Below, in pieces: positions 50,564 to 60,591 of a DNA stretch of 64,000 bases. The position numbers and the translations under genes are program-made. A model generated the notes under the pieces. It was not told where the DNA came from. It searched no databases and saw only the letters and a list, made by a program, of their open reading frames with translations. The DNA is from Gelidibacter gilvus (lineage in GTDB: Bacteria > Bacteroidota > Bacteroidia > Flavobacteriales > Flavobacteriaceae), in contig NZ_SDDZ01000016.1 in assembly GCF_004115975.1 (NCBI RefSeq), forward strand, positions 1 to 64,000. Direction: 5' to 3'. Positions within the stretch are counted from its first letter, which is position 1. Each line of letters opens with the position of its first letter.

Positions 50564-52573
50564 TTATATAGAGTTCAATAAATCAGTGTCCACTAGGTTT
50601 GGAAGTGTGACTTTTAAATTTGGCTCAGCTTCCATAGCTCGCTTTATGGCAAATATTGCTTCATCATTCCTAGCCCAACTACGTCTTGAAATACCATTGT
50701 TAACATCCCAAAAAAGCATGGACTTTAGACGTCTTTCCGCGTCCTTACTACCATCAAGAACCATACCAAATCCACCATTAATAACCTCGCCCCAACCAAC
50801 GCCACCGCCGTTGTGTATGCTTACCCAAGTGGCTCCTCTAAAACTATCGCCTATCACATTTTGGATGGCCATATCTGCGGTAAATCGAGATCCATCATAA
50901 ATATTTGAAGTTTCCCGATAGGGGGAATCCGTACCTGAAACATCATGGTGATCGCGTCCTAAAACCACATAACCGATTTCACCTTTCGCAATGGCATCAT
51001 TGAAAGCTTGAGCGATTTTTGTGCGTCCTTCAGCATCTGCATATAGGATTCTGGCCTGTGAGCCCACCACTAACTTATTCTCTTGTGCGCCTTTAATCCA
51101 TTGAATGTTATCCGCCATTTGTTGCTGGATTTCTTCAGGAGAATTGGTCTTTATATCTTCTAAAACCTTACAAGCTATTTCATCGGTTTTGGCTAAATCT
51201 TCGGGCTTTCCTGAGGTGCAAACCCAGCGGAATGGTCCAAAGCCAAAATCAAAACACATAGGTCCCATAATATCTTGCACATAACTTGGGAATTTAAATT
51301 CACGTCCTAAAGTGGAATTATCGGCCATTACATCGGCGCCTGCGCGTGACGCTTCCAATAGAAAAGCATTTCCATAATCGAAGAAATAAGTACCTTTCTC
51401 AGTATGTTTATTTATTGCTCTCGCATGACGACGCAAGGTTTCCTGAACTTTTTCCTTGAAGAGCTTCGGATTGTTCGCCATCATCTCGTTGGCATCTTCA
51501 AAAGAGATATCAACAGGATAATAGCCTCCCGCCCAAGGGTTATGTAATGAGGTTTGGTCACTGCCTAAATCGATATGGATTTGCTCTTGATCAAATTTCT
51601 CCCAGACATCAACGATATTCCCCAAATAGGCAATAGAAACGGTTTCCTGATCTGCTTTCGCTTGTTTTACTCTATGCACCAATTGATCTAAATCTGAAAA
51701 TTTCTCATCAATCCAACCTTGATCTAACCTTACTTGTGTGATTTTTGGGTTGACTTCGGCACAAACCGTAATACAGCCGGCAATTGTTCCAGCTTTTGGT
51801 TGTGCACCAGACATGCCTCCCAAACCAGAGGTGACGAACAGGTTTCCTTTTGGCATTTTATTTATTTTTCGAAATCCGTTCAGAACAGTTATGGTAGTGC
51901 CGTGGACAATGCCTTGCGGACCGATATACATATAACTTCCAGCAGTCATCTGTCCGTATTGCGTAACGCCCAAAGCATTGAATTTCTCCCAGTCGTCGGG
52001 TTTTGAGTAATTCGGGATCATCATGCCATTTGTAACCACAACTCTTGGTGCTTCTTTATGACTTGGAAACAAGCCCATAGGATGTCCGGAGTACATGGTC
52101 AAGGTTTGTTCATCATTCATTTCCGCCAAATACTTCATGGTCAATCGGTACTGTGCCCAATTTGAAAACACAGCCCCATTGCCGCCATAAGTAATGAGTT
52201 CATGTGGATGTTGCGCAACGGCATAATCTAAATTATTCTGAATCATCAGCATGATGGCCGCTGCTTGTTTTGATTTTGCAGGATAGTCATCTAACGGTCT
52301 GGCGTACATTTTGTAGTCCGGACGCAACCGGTACATATAAATTCTGCCGTAGGTCTCTAATTCATGTTTAAATTCTGGAAGTAATTCCGCGTGCTGACTT
52401 GGATCAAAATACCGTAAAGCATTTTGTAAGGCCAATTTTTTTTCTTCATCAGATAAAATGTCTTTGCGTTTTGGCGCATGATTGATGGCCTCATCATAAG
52501 GTTTTGCTGGGGGTAAAACGCTTGGGATGCCTTCTAAAATTTGATCTTTAAAAGAAATGGAAGTACTTTGCAT
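50564..52573 (-). CDS. hutU: Urocanate hydratase
   Basis: The second enzyme of histidine breakdown, an NAD-dependent hydratase (urocanate to imidazolonepropionate). It is 669 residues, the long form seen in Bacteroidota. Motifs include TYGGNGAVFSNWAQ, QYGQMTAGSYMYIGPQGIVHG, VTSGLGGMSGAQ and HNGGGVGWGEV. No other hut gene is in the window. Its start overlaps the stop of the DUF5522 gene by one base (TAATG). Confidence 0.95.
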   Translation of the reverse strand: MQSTSISFKDQILEGIPSVLPPAKPYDEAINHAPKRKDILSDEEKKLALQNALRYFDPSQHAELLPEFKHELETYGRIYMYRLRPDYKMYARPLDDYPAKSKQAAAIMLMIQNNLDYAVAQHPHELITYGGNGAVFSNWAQYRLTMKYLAEMNDEQTLTMYSGHPMGLFPSHKEAPRVVVTNGMMIPNYSKPDDWEKFNALGVTQYGQMTAGSYMYIGPQGIVHGTTITVLNGFRKINKMPKGNLFVTSGLGGMSGAQPKAGTIAGCITVCAEVNPKITQVRLDQGWIDEKFSDLDQLVHRVKQAKADQETVSIAYLGNIVDVWEKFDQEQIHIDLGSDQTSLHNPWAGGYYPVDISFEDANEMMANNPKLFKEKVQETLRRHARAINKHTEKGTYFFDYGNAFLLEASRAGADVMADNSTLGREFKFPSYVQDIMGPMCFDFGFGPFRWVCTSGKPEDLAKTDEIACKVLEDIKTNSPEEIQQQMADNIQWIKGAQENKLVVGSQARILYADAEGRTKIAQAFNDAIAKGEIGYVVLGRDHHDVSGTDSPYRETSNIYDGSRFTADMAIQNVIGDSFRGATWVSIHNGGGVGWGEVINGGFGMVLDGSKDAERRLKSMLFWDVNNGISRRSWARNDEAIFAIKRAMEAEPNLKVTLPNLVDTDLLNSI

Positions 52574-52758
52574 TAGTTTTTCTTTAATTTATTTTTGCCA
52601 GTCCTGAGCTGGGTCGAAGGATCAAAACCATAAGGACAGTGTCTACAGCCACTTTCGCAACAATAACCACGCTTGAGTAAATATTGAGCAGTAAAACAGC
52701 GGTAACCTTCTGGGGTCAAATAATAATCGCCTTCTTCAAGAGGCACAATTTTCTTCAT
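52573..52758 (-). CDS. DUF5522 small cysteine-rich protein
   Basis: A 61-residue protein, MKKIVPLEEGDYYLTPEGYR, then CCESGCRHCPYGF, a Cys cluster that could bind metal. The tail (DPSTQLRTG) is encoded by GTCCTGAGCTGGGTCGAAGG read backwards, a sequence word common as an intergenic repeat in this group, so the carboxyl end may be repeat-derived. An in-frame ATG at 52812 precedes a promoter-like box and is rejected. Confidence 0.8.
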   Translation of the reverse strand: MKKIVPLEEGDYYLTPEGYRCFTAQYLLKRGYCCESGCRHCPYGFDPSTQLRTGKNKLKKN

Positions 52759-52765
52759 AGTATTA

Positions 52766-52773
52766 CAAAGATA
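52766..52773 (-). promoter_or_regulatory. -7 box TATCTTTG of the DUF5522-hutU unit
   Basis: A perfect TAnnTTTG on the minus strand, seven bases before the ATG at 52758. It predicts a very short or absent 5' leader. Confidence 0.5.
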
Positions 52774-52862
52774 GTGTAAATTCGAGAAAAAATTCCGTGA
52801 CTCAAGATCCAAGTTTTCAGACCCAAAATATAGATAGTCTCACGGTTTTTTAAACTCTATTC

Positions 52863-53186
52863 ATGATATTAGTCTCAAAATATATCGTTCCTAAAGGGTT
52901 TACAGGTATTGCCCTGTTTCCTTTTGTGTTTGTAAAGCACGCTTACCTCAAACTTAATAAAGTTTTTGTAAACCATGAACGGATTCATCTGAAACAACAG
53001 TTAGAACTTTTAATCCTCCCTTTTTTTATCTGGTATGGTCTTGAATTTTTAGTGCGCTATGTTTATTTTAAGAATTGGCATGAGGCGTATCACAATATAT
53101 CTTTTGAACGTGAGGCATATCAAAATGAAAATGACTTAGAATATCTTAAAAAACGTCCATTTTGGAACTTTTTGAAATATCTTTGA
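52863..53186 (+). CDS. Small membrane protein with an HExxH-like motif
   Basis: A 107-residue protein with HERIH (38-42) followed by a hydrophobic helix (LELLILPFFIWYGLEFLV) and then FEREAY (E84). This spacing, HExxH then a helix then an acidic residue, looks like a minimal gluzincin. Peptidase activity is inference. It is the first gene of a tight run with the pyridoxal enzyme, glucosaminidase and hemL (gaps of 4, 7 and 3 bases). Confidence 0.75.
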   Translation: MILVSKYIVPKGFTGIALFPFVFVKHAYLKLNKVFVNHERIHLKQQLELLILPFFIWYGLEFLVRYVYFKNWHEAYHNISFEREAYQNENDLEYLKKRPFWNFLKYL

Positions 53187-53190
53187 ACCC

Positions 53191-54102
53191 ATGAATTTTC
53201 AAGTACATCTTTCAAAAAACCAAAGCTTAAACTTAGGCTCAAATTATAAGCATCTTGTTAGTATCAAAAGGGAGGATCTCATCCATCCCTATATTTCAGG
53301 TAACAAATACCGTAAATTAAAATACAATTTGGCGCAAGCAAAAGCTGAAGGAAGTAATATCTTATTGACTTTTGGCGGTGCTTTTTCAAATCATATTGCT
53401 GCGGTTGCTGCGGTGGGAAAAGAATTGGGTTTCAAGACGATTGGTGTGATAAGAGGCGAGGAGTTGGTGGATAAAATAGAGGCTAATCACACCTTGAAAT
53501 TCGCAAAAAATTGTGGCATGATGTTTAAATTTGTCACCCGAGAGGAATTTAGGAATAAAATTTCTGCAGAATTCATTAAGAATTTAAAAAGTGAGTTTGG
53601 CGATTTCTATTTAATTCCTGAAGGCGGCACCAATGATTTGGCCATTAAAGGCTGTGAGGAAATTTTGTTAGATGCAGATTCTGAATTTGATTATATCTGT
53701 TGTTCCGTCGGGACTGGAGGAACGATTTCTGGAATCATTAATGCCTCTAAACCACATCAGAAGATTCTGGGCTTTCCTGCATTAAAAGGTGATTTTTTGC
53801 AAGAAGAAATTAGTAAGTTTGCTGAAAATTCAAACTGGCAACTTATCACTGATTATCATTTTGGTGGCTATGCTAAAATAAATCCCGAATTAATCGGTTT
53901 TATGAATCAGTTTAAGAGCGCTCATAACATCCCGTTGGATCCTGTTTATACTGGGAAGTTGCTGTTTGGCGTAATGGATTTATTGAACCATGGGTTCTTT
54001 CCTGAGAAATCCAAAATACTGGTCATTCATACTGGTGGTTTACAGGGGATTTCTGGAATGAATGAACTATTGAGAAAAAAGAAATGGCCTTTAATTATTT
54101 AA
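53191..54102 (+). CDS. PLP-dependent ACC deaminase / D-cysteine desulfhydrase family enzyme
   Basis: A 303-residue fold-type II PLP enzyme. The likely Schiff-base lysine is K39 in SGNKYRKLKYNL; FGGAFSNHIAAVAA and VGTGGTISGI (phosphate loop) follow. It is close to ACC deaminase and D-cysteine desulfhydrase, whose substrates cannot be separated by eye. In Bacteroidota such genes are common housekeeping neighbours. Confidence 0.87.
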   Translation: MNFQVHLSKNQSLNLGSNYKHLVSIKREDLIHPYISGNKYRKLKYNLAQAKAEGSNILLTFGGAFSNHIAAVAAVGKELGFKTIGVIRGEELVDKIEANHTLKFAKNCGMMFKFVTREEFRNKISAEFIKNLKSEFGDFYLIPEGGTNDLAIKGCEEILLDADSEFDYICCSVGTGGTISGIINASKPHQKILGFPALKGDFLQEEISKFAENSNWQLITDYHFGGYAKINPELIGFMNQFKSAHNIPLDPVYTGKLLFGVMDLLNHGFFPEKSKILVIHTGGLQGISGMNELLRKKKWPLII

Positions 54103-54109
54103 ATTATCT

Positions 54110-54949
54110 ATGAAATTTAGTCTGAGATTATTAATGGTTTTGATACTGGCGTTGACCCTTGCAAGTTGTGGGGGAAAGAAACGTATTGTTACTAAAAAGA
54201 AACATGCTAAAGCAAAAACCGAACGGGTTGTTAGAGATGGACGTACTACCAGTCCATCAGATGATAAGTCTCGAGATGGGAGGCCTGTGGTGACGACTCC
54301 TAAGCCGTCCGGAAATTTAAATGTCAACGAAATCTATATTGCTACTTACAGTGAAATTGCCAAGAATAATATGCGAACGCACAAAATCCCTGCGAGTATC
54401 ACTTTGGCACAAGGCATTTTAGAATCGGGTTCTGGAAGAGGGAGATTGGCTGTTGAGGGCAATAATCATTTTGGAATTAAATGTCATGGTTGGGCAGGTG
54501 ATAAAATCCATCATGATGACGATGCCTCGCAAGAATGCTTTAGAAAATATAAATATGCCGAACAATCTTTTGAAGACCACTCTGAGTTTTTGACATCCCG
54601 CGGGCGTTATTCAAAATTATTTGAACTGGATCTTGATGATTATCAGGGTTGGGCAAAAGGCTTAAGAGCGGCAGGTTATGCTACCGATAGAAAATATCCA
54701 GATAAATTGATCACTTTGATTGAGCGATTTCAGTTATATAAATTTGACCAAGAAGTTCTAGGAACAACCACATCAAAACCGAGAAGAACAGAAGTTGCAT
54801 CTCAAGTGACCCATAAGGTAGTTCAGGGAGATACGATGTATTCCCTTTCAAAACGCTATAATCTTTCCGTTAACGAATTACAAAAATTGAACGGAATGCG
54901 CAACAATGATTTACAAGTAGGTCAAATACTCATAATAAAAGCTAATTAG
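54110..54949 (+). CDS. LysM-containing glucosaminidase lipoprotein
   Basis: A 279-residue lipoprotein (signal ending LTLASC) with a basic linker (25-70). The glucosaminidase (FlgJ-like) domain (about 75-220: SITLAQGILESGSGRGRLA with the catalytic Glu, and NNHFGIKCHGW) is followed by one LysM domain (about 232-277: HKVVQGDTMYSLSKRYNLSV). It cuts peptidoglycan glycan strands at the inner face of the outer membrane. Confidence 0.92.
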   Translation: MKFSLRLLMVLILALTLASCGGKKRIVTKKKHAKAKTERVVRDGRTTSPSDDKSRDGRPVVTTPKPSGNLNVNEIYIATYSEIAKNNMRTHKIPASITLAQGILESGSGRGRLAVEGNNHFGIKCHGWAGDKIHHDDDASQECFRKYKYAEQSFEDHSEFLTSRGRYSKLFELDLDDYQGWAKGLRAAGYATDRKYPDKLITLIERFQLYKFDQEVLGTTTSKPRRTEVASQVTHKVVQGDTMYSLSKRYNLSVNELQKLNGMRNNDLQVGQILIIKAN

Positions 54950-54952
54950 TTC

Positions 54953-56239
54953 ATGTTATATCAACGCAGTAGTAGTTTATTTAAAGAAGCAGAGAAAGTT
55001 ATTCCAGGTGGTGTCAACTCGCCAGTAAGAGCATTTGGAGCCGTAGGTGGCACCCCGATTTTTGCAAAATCGGCAAAAGGGGCCTATGTCCATGATGAAG
55101 ACGGAAATACGTATATCGATTATATCAACTCATGGGGACCGATGATTCTTGGCCATGCTTTTGATCCAGTAGTGGATGCTGTTATTGAAAAGGCGAAACA
55201 AGGGACTTCGTTTGGAATGCCCACAGCCATAGAAACGGAGATTGCTGAATTGGCAATTTCTATGGTACCCAACATCGATAAGATAAGATTCGTAAATTCA
55301 GGAACTGAAGCTTGTATGAGCGCGGTAAGATTGGCACGAGGGTTTACCAAAAAGGATAAAATCATCAAATTTGCAGGGTGTTATCACGGACATAGTGATG
55401 CGTTTTTAATTGCTGCGGGTTCTGGTGCCATTACATTTGGCACACCAAATAGTCCAGGAGTGACACAAGGCACTGCAAAAGATACACTTTTAGCTAAATT
55501 CAATGATATTGCTAATGTAACCGAATTAGTGGAAGCGAACAAAGGTGAAATAGCCTGTATCATCATTGAACCCGTTGCAGGAAATATGGGCTGTATTCCG
55601 CCGAAAGATGATTTTTTACAGAAGTTAAGAACCTTATGTGATCAACATGATATACTGTTGATTTTTGATGAGGTCATGACCGGATTTAGATTGGCTGCAG
55701 GTGGCGCACAAGAGTTATATAGTGTCAATGCAGATATCGTTTGTTTTGGAAAAGTTATCGGTGGTGGCTTACCTGTTGGCGCTTTTGCCGCAAGAAATGA
55801 AATCATGGATTATTTGGCACCACTTGGTCCTGTTTATCAAGCAGGGACTTTAAGTGGTAATCCGTTGGCCATGGCTGCAGGATTGGCCATGTTGCAATAT
55901 TTGAATAACGATAGAACGGTTTTTGACCGTTTAGCAGAGAAAACAGAATACTTGCATCACGGGATTGCGAAGGCGCTTCAAAACAACAATGTGAAGCATA
56001 CCATCAATAGAATGGGGTCCATGATTTCTATCCATTTTGAAGAGCATGAGGTGTATGATTTTGAAACTGCTGCAAAGGCTAATAATGAGACCTTTAAACG
56101 TTTCTTTCATGGCATGCTTAAAGAAGGCATTTATATTGCTCCAAGTGCTTTTGAAACGTGGTTTATATCTGATGCCTTGAGTTATGAGGACTTGGATGCG
56201 ACTATAAAAGCGGTTGAAATCGTCAGTAAAGATTTTTAA
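54953..56239 (+). CDS. hemL: Glutamate-1-semialdehyde 2,1-aminomutase
   Basis: A 428-residue PLP enzyme that makes 5-aminolevulinate in the C5 route to haem. The PLP lysine is K267 in [38 protein letters not shown] and GCYHGHSD are family sequences. Last gene of the 52863 run, followed by a terminator. Confidence 0.95.
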   Translation: MLYQRSSSLFKEAEKVIPGGVNSPVRAFGAVGGTPIFAKSAKGAYVHDEDGNTYIDYINSWGPMILGHAFDPVVDAVIEKAKQGTSFGMPTAIETEIAELAISMVPNIDKIRFVNSGTEACMSAVRLARGFTKKDKIIKFAGCYHGHSDAFLIAAGSGAITFGTPNSPGVTQGTAKDTLLAKFNDIANVTELVEANKGEIACIIIEPVAGNMGCIPPKDDFLQKLRTLCDQHDILLIFDEVMTGFRLAAGGAQELYSVNADIVCFGKVIGGGLPVGAFAARNEIMDYLAPLGPVYQAGTLSGNPLAMAAGLAMLQYLNNDRTVFDRLAEKTEYLHHGIAKALQNNNVKHTINRMGSMISIHFEEHEVYDFETAAKANNETFKRFFHGMLKEGIYIAPSAFETWFISDALSYEDLDATIKAVEIVSKDF

Positions 56240-56258
56240 ATCTCATTGGCGTATAGGT

Positions 56259-56298
56259 AAAAAAAAAGGGAATTTCTAATTAGAAACTCCCTTTTTTG
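56259..56298 (+). terminator. Terminator after hemL
   Basis: AAAAGGGAATTTCTA and TAGAAACTCCCTTTT form a long stem with a T-run after it. The A-run before it may also serve the convergent gene. Confidence 0.85.
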
Positions 56299-56321
56299 TT
56301 TTTGTAAATTATGATTATAAA

Positions 56322-56804
56322 TTACTGCTTTGCTTTTTGTTGAGGCATCCCATCTTTTTTATGCATGGAATGCATATGGTATTTTTTGCCATGACGGCTG
56401 CGTTCTTCGGTCATTTTACCCCATTTTTCATATTGTTCTGTAGATAAAATACCTTTCATTTTTTTCTTCATTTCAATTTGTTGGTCCAACCTGGCGTTTG
56501 CCATTTTAAAGCGCTCCTCTTTTGAAAACGTCTTAGTCTCTTCTTTGTCTTTAGATTTTAAATACGCTTCTTTTTTACTTTGTCTTAATTTTGCTTGTTC
56601 CAAAAGTAAAGCGGATACTTCATTTTGTTGTTTGGCGTCCAAATCGAGTTTTAATGTCAATTTCTTAGATTGGAGTTGCGCCATTTCTTCAGGAGAATAA
56701 TCCATTTTGGAAGTCATGCGCTGTTTTTTCATTTCTCTTTTTTGGTCTTGTGCAGAAACCTGTAGTGTTGCAACTGCAATCAGAATCATTATTAGCTTTT
56801 TCAT
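56322..56804 (-). CDS. Spy/CpxP-like secreted helical protein
   Basis: A 160-residue exported protein (signal ending LQVSAQ). The mature part is helical and rich in Lys, Met and Gln, with MDYSPEEMAQLQSKKLTLKL and KMKGILSTEQYEKW, patterns like the LTxxQ segments of Spy-type periplasmic chaperones. It ends in a His/Lys-rich tail (HGKKYHMHSMHKK) that could bind metal. The function is inference. Confidence 0.75.
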   Translation of the reverse strand: MKKLIMILIAVATLQVSAQDQKREMKKQRMTSKMDYSPEEMAQLQSKKLTLKLDLDAKQQNEVSALLLEQAKLRQSKKEAYLKSKDKEETKTFSKEERFKMANARLDQQIEMKKKMKGILSTEQYEKWGKMTEERSRHGKKYHMHSMHKKDGMPQQKAKQ

Positions 56805-56978
56805 GTCTACTTGTTTTAAAGGTTTGTAGTAGTATGACTGACAATAGGATGAATAGTTTAAAACCTAAATAATTTAAAGTAGATTTGCTAGAGGATTCAT
56901 GTCTATTAAACAAAGGATTACGATTAATAACCTAATGAATTGTCAACGTTTAAAAGCCTAAAACCTGAAATTTGAACT

Positions 56979-57797
56979 TTGAAAACTAAGTCTCATATCA
57001 AACAAAAACTTAAAAAAATGCTACTCGTTATAGTTACTTTATATATTATGATTGGAGCATCCTTATATTTTCTACAAGAGAGAATTCTTTTTATGCCAAC
57101 GGTTTTACCGCAGGATTATCAATATGAATTCAATCATCCATTTGAGGAAGTGTTTTTGGAAACGGCCGATGATGCTGTGATTAATGCCCTTCATTTTAAA
57201 GCTGAACATTCCAAAGGGGTGATTTTCTATTTTCATGGCAATGCGGGCGATTTGTCCGGATGGGGAACCATTGCTGAGTTCTTTGTAAAAATGGACTACG
57301 ATGTGTTTATTATGGATTATCGCAGCTATGGAAAAAGTACAGGGAAATTAAGTGAAGCCGTCTTTTACAAAGACGCCCAATATGGCTACAATTACTTAAA
57401 ACAAAGCTATTCTGATTCTGAAATTACACTTTACGGAAGGTCATTGGGAACAGGAATTGCAGCCTATATCGCTTCTAAAAACCAAGTCAAATTACTGATT
57501 CTGGAAACTCCTTATTATAGTATGGTGGATATGGCTAAGTCGCGATTTTCATTTCTTCCGGTAAGATCTATATTGCAGTATAAATTTCCTACCAATGAAT
57601 TTATCGTTTCTGTCGTATGTCCGATAGTTATTTTCCATGGTACGGATGACGGTATTGTGCCATTTAAATCTGGTAAGAAACTTTTCGGAATCTTGCCTAA
57701 ATCACAAGCTACATTTTTTGAAATTGCAGGTGGAGGACATAATAACCTGATTGATTTTGAAGCCTACAGAAATGGTATTGAAAAGGTTTTGAAATAA
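56979..57797 (+). CDS. Alpha/beta hydrolase with N-terminal membrane anchor
   Basis: A 272-residue protein (TTG start at 56979) or 259 residues from ATG 57018. A hydrophobic anchor (MLLVIVTLYIMIGASLYFL) is followed by an alpha/beta hydrolase domain: FHGNAGD, nucleophile elbow GRSLGTG, and HGTDDGIVP and GGGHNN with the Asp and His. It resembles the BEM46/ABHD-type family with unknown substrate. The TTG start gives a normal basic amino end. Confidence 0.85.
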   Translation: MKTKSHIKQKLKKMLLVIVTLYIMIGASLYFLQERILFMPTVLPQDYQYEFNHPFEEVFLETADDAVINALHFKAEHSKGVIFYFHGNAGDLSGWGTIAEFFVKMDYDVFIMDYRSYGKSTGKLSEAVFYKDAQYGYNYLKQSYSDSEITLYGRSLGTGIAAYIASKNQVKLLILETPYYSMVDMAKSRFSFLPVRSILQYKFPTNEFIVSVVCPIVIFHGTDDGIVPFKSGKKLFGILPKSQATFFEIAGGGHNNLIDFEAYRNGIEKVLK

Positions 57798-57834
57798 AAA
57801 AATGCTTCAAGAACTTCCTGAAGCATTTTTTATA
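57796..57834. terminator. Bidirectional terminator
   Basis: AATGCTTCA and TGAAGCATT (57801-57827) pair, with A-run and T-run flanks, between the hydrolase gene and the convergent metalloprotease. Confidence 0.85.
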
Positions 57835-57856
57835 TTTATTACTAATATAGAAGAGT

Positions 57857-60355
57857 TTAACTCTTCGGATTTAATATGGCATCAATCCGTTGTAGAGCGT
57901 CCGTTAAATGGATTCTACTCATGGTGTCATTTGTTCTGGCCAATCCAGATCTGATAGTGCCTTCTAAAGTTTTCAGTTCTGCTCTTGCGATGGCTCTGAT
58001 ATCTGATTGACTTACATCTACATTCGTTCTTGAAACAAAGCGTCTGAAATTTGCTGGGATCGGCGTTTGTTCTTTAGTCATTAAGTAGTTCATACGATCA
58101 ATATAGCCACGTTGAAGGTTCCTTCTGTAAGTATCTATCGACTTCCCTGTGTTCAGCTCACTGAAAATACCTTTGCGTAAATCTTGCATCATGGCCAATA
58201 ATCCATAAGCATCATTTCCGTTGATGGTTTCATTTTCACTCATACGTTGCATTCTTCCAAAATCAAGAATGTTATCAAGTGTTCTGGTCTGCGTGCTGCG
58301 GATACGCTCTAAGCTACCATCAAATTCAATTCTATTGAAAATATCATTGTCCAAAAGCCATTCTGGAGTTGTGAACAATTCTTTTTGAAGGAATTGCAAC
58401 GCTTCTTTTTGTTTGGCTTTATCAACTGGTGTGTATACAGCGCCTTCTTGATCATAGGTTTTGTAAATTTCATAAACACCACCAATGTTCGCAGTAACGT
58501 GTCCCATATAACGGTTGTATTGGCCTAAAACTTCGCCATACATGGTTCCTAAATCGTCATAATCCTTCCCATCTTCTGCAGTCCATTTGATAAGGTTTGG
58601 AACGATGCGTTTTAAGTTGGCAATGCCGTAAGCACTCGCTTTCATGGCATCATCACCTAAATCTTCAGTTTGAGAGCTAGGGTCAATGACACCGCCACTT
58701 TGTTGTCTTCCAAAACGGTACATTGGATCTCCAGCATGCTTAAGAATCCAACTGTCTAAAGTTTTCTTTTCATCTTCTGGAGTAGCTGCATCCAAAATTG
58801 GACGGTAACCCCACTCAATAGCGTATTTATCATAAATACCAATGTTTGGCATTAAAGCAACACCTTCATCCCCTGGTTGTGCCACGTAATTGAAACGTGC
58901 GTAATCCATGATGGATGGTGCAGTTCCATACTTTTTAGTGAATTCTGGGTTACGTAAATCGTCCACTTTATAAGCTGCACTACTTCCCATATTATGAGGT
59001 AGACCTATGGTGTGCCCAACTTCGTGCGAAGACACAAAACGAATCAATCTTCCCATGATTTCATCCTTAAATCTCACACTCTGTGCTTCCGGATTGATGG
59101 CTGCTGTTTGTACAAAGAACCAATTGCGCAATAAGGTCATGACATTATGATACCAGTTGATATCACTTTCTAAAATCTCACCACTTCTTGGGTCACTTAC
59201 GTGAGGACCATTGGCATTTGGGATAGGAGAGGCTAAATAGCGCACTACAGAATAACGAATATCCTCTGGGCTCCAATCTGGATCCTCTTCAACTGTTGGG
59301 GGATCTTTTGCGATAATAGCATTTTTAAATCCGGCGGCTTCAAAGGCCACTTGCCAGTCTTCAATACCTTGTTTGATATATTTACGCCATTGTTCAGGAG
59401 TCGCTCTATCTATATAATAGACAATCTGTTTTTTAGGCTCAACCAATTCGCCGCGCTTGAATTTCTCAATATCTTCATCCTTCACCTCAAGACGCCATCT
59501 GTCCAAATAGGTGACTCGTTTGCTTTCATGGGCATCCAATCCGTAATCTATTTGTCCGCTTGTAAACCAACCAACGCGTTGATCAAAAATTCTGCGTTTC
59601 ATTGGTTCTTTTGGTAAAAGGACCATGGAGTTACTGAGTTCTATAGAAATAGCACCACTTGTCGCATTGGAAGGAGGTTCACTCGCATTGTAAGTTTTTA
59701 CGTGGCGTGTTTCAATATTCAATGGGTAACTTTTTATACTTTCAATATACGAGAGATCCGTATCCAAACGTGTCACTTTATATTGTTTTCTGCTTCTATC
59801 AGGTAAACCTAAGGGTTTTACATCTTTATTGTATAAATCGGTGACATCAATTACCGTGGTCAACGAATCCTTGCCAAAAGCTTTTATAGGAAAGCTGAAT
59901 AGAACAGGTTCAAAATTGGAATTCACAACCGCTTCATGTACAGGAAGAGTGTCACTGGCGACTACACTGTGAGAAACCATACGGAGTAATACTCTTTTAT
60001 CCTTTTTTTGCCAACGCAAGACTTGCTCACCCTGTTTACCGCCACCAAAGCCTAAACCACTGGCTGTTTTGGCAATACGGGTTACCATGAGCATTTCACG
60101 TTCGAATAAAGAATCGGGAATTTCATAAAAATAGGCTTCATCTATTTTGTGGACGGTAAACAATCCTGGATCGCTTACAGCATCTTTGGTAATGACTTTG
60201 CTATACGGCTGGATGTCATTTTTTCCAGGTTTTTTTGCGGCATCCGAACTGGCGCTAACGGGAGTTGATGATTTGGATGCTTTCTTAGTAGTTGAACAAG
60301 ACACAACAAAGAAGAGCGACGCCAAAAACATCACACTTAAGGAAAGTTTTTTCAA
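57857..60355 (-). CDS. Secreted zinc metalloprotease, DUF5117/DUF5118 family
   Basis: An 832-residue lipoprotein if read from TTG at 60355 (MKKLSLSVMFLASLFFVVSC). The ATG at 60406 would add 17 residues before the signal. The catalytic metzincin-type motif HEVGHTIGLPHN has H444, E445, H448 and H454. N-terminal DUF5118 and DUF5117 beta regions precede it. It is common in Bacteroidota as an exported or surface protease of unknown substrate. Confidence 0.87.
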   Translation of the reverse strand: MKKLSLSVMFLASLFFVVSCSTTKKASKSSTPVSASSDAAKKPGKNDIQPYSKVITKDAVSDPGLFTVHKIDEAYFYEIPDSLFEREMLMVTRIAKTASGLGFGGGKQGEQVLRWQKKDKRVLLRMVSHSVVASDTLPVHEAVVNSNFEPVLFSFPIKAFGKDSLTTVIDVTDLYNKDVKPLGLPDRSRKQYKVTRLDTDLSYIESIKSYPLNIETRHVKTYNASEPPSNATSGAISIELSNSMVLLPKEPMKRRIFDQRVGWFTSGQIDYGLDAHESKRVTYLDRWRLEVKDEDIEKFKRGELVEPKKQIVYYIDRATPEQWRKYIKQGIEDWQVAFEAAGFKNAIIAKDPPTVEEDPDWSPEDIRYSVVRYLASPIPNANGPHVSDPRSGEILESDINWYHNVMTLLRNWFFVQTAAINPEAQSVRFKDEIMGRLIRFVSSHEVGHTIGLPHNMGSSAAYKVDDLRNPEFTKKYGTAPSIMDYARFNYVAQPGDEGVALMPNIGIYDKYAIEWGYRPILDAATPEDEKKTLDSWILKHAGDPMYRFGRQQSGGVIDPSSQTEDLGDDAMKASAYGIANLKRIVPNLIKWTAEDGKDYDDLGTMYGEVLGQYNRYMGHVTANIGGVYEIYKTYDQEGAVYTPVDKAKQKEALQFLQKELFTTPEWLLDNDIFNRIEFDGSLERIRSTQTRTLDNILDFGRMQRMSENETINGNDAYGLLAMMQDLRKGIFSELNTGKSIDTYRRNLQRGYIDRMNYLMTKEQTPIPANFRRFVSRTNVDVSQSDIRAIARAELKTLEGTIRSGLARTNDTMSRIHLTDALQRIDAILNPKS

Positions 60356-60591
60356 AATGTTAGGAGTTTTAAAATTTAAAAAGTGAAAATACGGAATACG
60401 TAACATTCATAGGGTATTGCAAAAAACTTTAATATTTATTTAACTATTGAAGTGAGCACTTTTTGGTATTAAAACGAGGGTTCCTAAAACGTGTTTATAA
60501 AGTTCTGAGAATTAAAACTTTGTAAATCTACTGTTAACGGAAAAAACTTCAATTTTGAGGATACCCTTCAAAAGTTAATCAACCGACTTTT

